Shown here in pieces: positions 12,788-14,269 of a stretch of 14,269 nt of DNA; within the stretch, counting starts at the first letter, position 1, and every line of letters begins with the position of its first letter. The notes under the pieces are model-generated. The model searched no databases and was not told the origin of the DNA. It saw only the letters and a list, made by a program, of their open reading frames with translations. A program made the position numbers and the translations under genes. Source of the DNA: DASWVC01 sp036401335 (GTDB taxonomy: Bacteria > Verrucomicrobiota > Verrucomicrobiia > Chthoniobacterales > JAFAMB01); the NCBI GenBank assembly GCA_036401335.1, contig DASWVC010000113.1:1-14269 (forward strand). The letters are read 5' to 3'.

Positions 12788-14269
12788 TTAACCCGGAATT
12801 TCGCGCAACATCTGGGCATTGGTCGGAAACTTTCGCAGGAAAGATAACAACCGTTCAATCGCCTCTGCCGGCCGGTGCCCGGCCAACCCACGCCGGATGG
12901 TGTTGATTTTGTCCAACTCATGCGCCGGAAGCAGCAATTCCTCCCGCCGGGTTCCGGATTTAAAGATGTCAATGGCCGGATAAACACGCTGATCGCTGAC
13001 CTGACGGTCAAGCACCATTTCCATGTTGCCGGTTCCTTTAAACTCCTGAAAAATAAGCTCGTCCATTTTCGAACCGGTCTCAATCAGGGCCGTAGCCATG
13101 ATCGTCAAAGATCCTGCTTCCTCAGTGTTACGGGCAGCCGCAAACAGTTTACGGGGAATCTCCATTGCACGTGCATCCATGCCGCCGCTCATCGTGCGTC
13201 CACTTCCCGTCATGGCGTTGTTGAAGGCGCGCCCTACCCGCGTCAAAGAGTCCAGCAGGATGAAAACGTCATGGCCCGCTTCAACCAACCGTTTGGCCCG
13301 TTCGATCGCCAGCTGGGCAATGCGGGTGTGACTTTTGATGTCGCTGTCGTTTGAACTCGCCATGATGTCCGCTTTCGGAACCGTCCGACGAATCTCCGTC
13401 ACTTCTTCAGGACGTTCATCCACTAACAGGATGATAAGCTGCATCTCCGTATGATTCTTGCAGACGGCATCCGCGATGTGCTGCAACAGCGTCGTCTTGC
13501 CCGTGCGCGGCGGAGCTACGATCAAGCCGCGCTGCCCTTTCCCGATCGGCGTCATCAAATCCATCACCCGTGTGGTGTAACGGTCCGGCACCGTCTCAAG
13601 GCGGATGCGCTGGATCGGGTTAATGGAAGTTAGTTCTTCGAAAACGGGCAGGTCACGGTACTTGTCCGGATCTTCATTGTTAATCGCCGTAAGCTTGTAA
13701 AGCTGGGGACCGCGGCTGCCACGCCGGATTTCGCCCTTGATCCAGAGCCCGTCGCGAAGGGCGTGTTTCCGAACTACCTCCGGAGTGACAAAGATATCTG
13801 CAGGCGATTGCAGGTAGTTCCGTTTCGGGTCACGGAGAAACCCGAACCCTTTGCCAGACACTTCGATCAACCCCTCCCCAAAAACGGGTTCAGGCCGCTG
13901 CGACTCAACCGGAGGCGCCGTTTCCCGGGTGGGCGTCTCGATCACCGGGGGAGCAACGGCCGCAACCGGTGCGGGCGACCGGCCCTCAGGAGACCATTCA
14001 GTCACCTTAGACGGCTCAACTACCTTTACGGCCGCATGGTTAGGCACCGGTTGTTCAATTACCGGGATCGATTCCGCCACCGGCACGGATTCCGCTTTAA
14101 CCTGCGCTGAACTTACAACCTTTTCTGACGACGTTAGCACTTCCTTTTCCACCGGAAGATCCTCCGTCATTGGTGCCGGTTTAACCTCTCCATTGAAATG
14201 GCTGAGGTCATCGGCCCTGGCAGAAGCCTTGGTCCGTTTAACGGCGGTTCGTTTTACGGCGGGGTTTTT
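12788..14269 (-). CDS. rho: Transcription termination factor Rho with N-terminal extension (5' end outside window)
   Basis: RNA-dependent ATPase/helicase that terminates transcription as a hexameric ring. An ATG at 14170 would give 460 aa, but the frame stays open through 14269 with a Lys/Arg-rich sequence (KNPAVKRTAVKRTKASARAD), so the true start is probably outside the window. Numbered from ATG 14170: residues 1-97 are low complexity, rich in Pro, Val, Glu and Ala; the cold-shock-type primary RNA site follows from about 98 (GLIEVSGKGFGFLRDP, ADIFVTPEVVRKHALRDG); Walker A is APPRTGKT (219-226); catalytic Glu lies in DERPEEVTEI (251-260); Walker B is VFILLDSLTR (302-311); the Q-loop is around RTMSGGMDARAME (325-337); the R-loop is around FKGTGNMEM (377-385). 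The C-terminus is complete. All core motifs are intact, so it should be functional. Confidence 0.96.
   Translation of the reverse strand, partial: KNPAVKRTAVKRTKASARADDLSHFNGEVKPAPMTEDLPVEKEVLTSSEKVVSSAQVKAESVPVAESIPVIEQPVPNHAAVKVVEPSKVTEWSPEGRSPAPVAAVAPPVIETPTRETAPPVESQRPEPVFGEGLIEVSGKGFGFLRDPKRNYLQSPADIFVTPEVVRKHALRDGLWIKGEIRRGSRGPQLYKLTAINNEDPDKYRDLPVFEELTSINPIQRIRLETVPDRYTTRVMDLMTPIGKGQRGLIVAPPRTGKTTLLQHIADAVCKNHTEMQLIILLVDERPEEVTEIRRTVPKADIMASSNDSDIKSHTRIAQLAIERAKRLVEAGHDVFILLDSLTRVGRAFNNAMTGSGRTMSGGMDARAMEIPRKLFAAARNTEEAGSLTIMATALIETGSKMDELIFQEFKGTGNMEMVLDRQVSDQRVYPAIDIFKSGTRREELLLPAHELDKINTIRRGLAGHRPAEAIERLLSFLRKFPTNAQMLREIPG

Overview
The window is a chromosomal segment (roughly 55-60 % GC by eye) that most resembles a free-living Verrucomicrobiota-type bacterium, such as a soil Chthoniobacter/Opitutus relative. 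The pointers are a transcription terminator Rho with a long disordered N-terminal extension, a dense set of sugar-uptake and sugar-catabolism genes, a small partner/nucleotidyltransferase gene pair of a kind common in soil bacteria, and an almost complete lack of recognisable Shine-Dalgarno sites. The phylum assignment is an inference, not a sequence match.

Layout. (i) 1-1810, minus strand: start of a carbohydrate ABC importer operon, with a secreted solute-binding protein followed 11 bases later by a MalF-type permease that runs off the window. A promoter-like site with an adjacent inverted repeat lies upstream. (ii) 2196-2714, plus: remnant of a two-gene nucleotidyltransferase module. The small first gene looks intact. 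The nucleotidyltransferase is broken by an internal, frame-changing deletion that removed its catalytic Asp motif. (iii) 2912-3682, plus: a short-chain polyol dehydrogenase close to the GolD/D-threitol dehydrogenase type. (iv) 3877-5838, minus: two different aldo/keto reductases in tandem. The convergent gap between (iii) and (iv) carries a degenerate 10-base tandem repeat and its exact inverted copies. (v) 5992-7097, plus: two secreted proteins of unknown function. (vi) about 7207-9362, plus: a GT4 glycosyltransferase overlapping by 4 bases a PfkB-family sugar kinase. (vii) 9407-11782, minus: an L-fucose-isomerase-like protein and a class II aldolase, 18 bases apart. (viii) 12181-14269, minus: Rho (N-terminus outside the window) followed by a DUF4112 membrane protein.

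Taken together, the isomerase, PfkB kinase and class II aldolase could form a complete ketose-phosphate aldolase route for a deoxyhexose or pentose: aldose to ketose to ketose phosphate to DHAP or glycolaldehyde plus an aldehyde. The importer would supply the sugar, and the SDR and aldo/keto reductases could interconvert polyols, ketoses or the released aldehyde. Only the isomerase-aldolase pair is clearly one operon; the rest of this pathway is inference.

I found no rRNA, tRNA, CRISPR array, insertion sequence or obvious defence system. The most notable points are the decayed nucleotidyltransferase, the repeat pair at 3678-3873, the isomerase/aldolase/PfkB combination with a possibly altered metal ligand in the isomerase, and the extended Rho.
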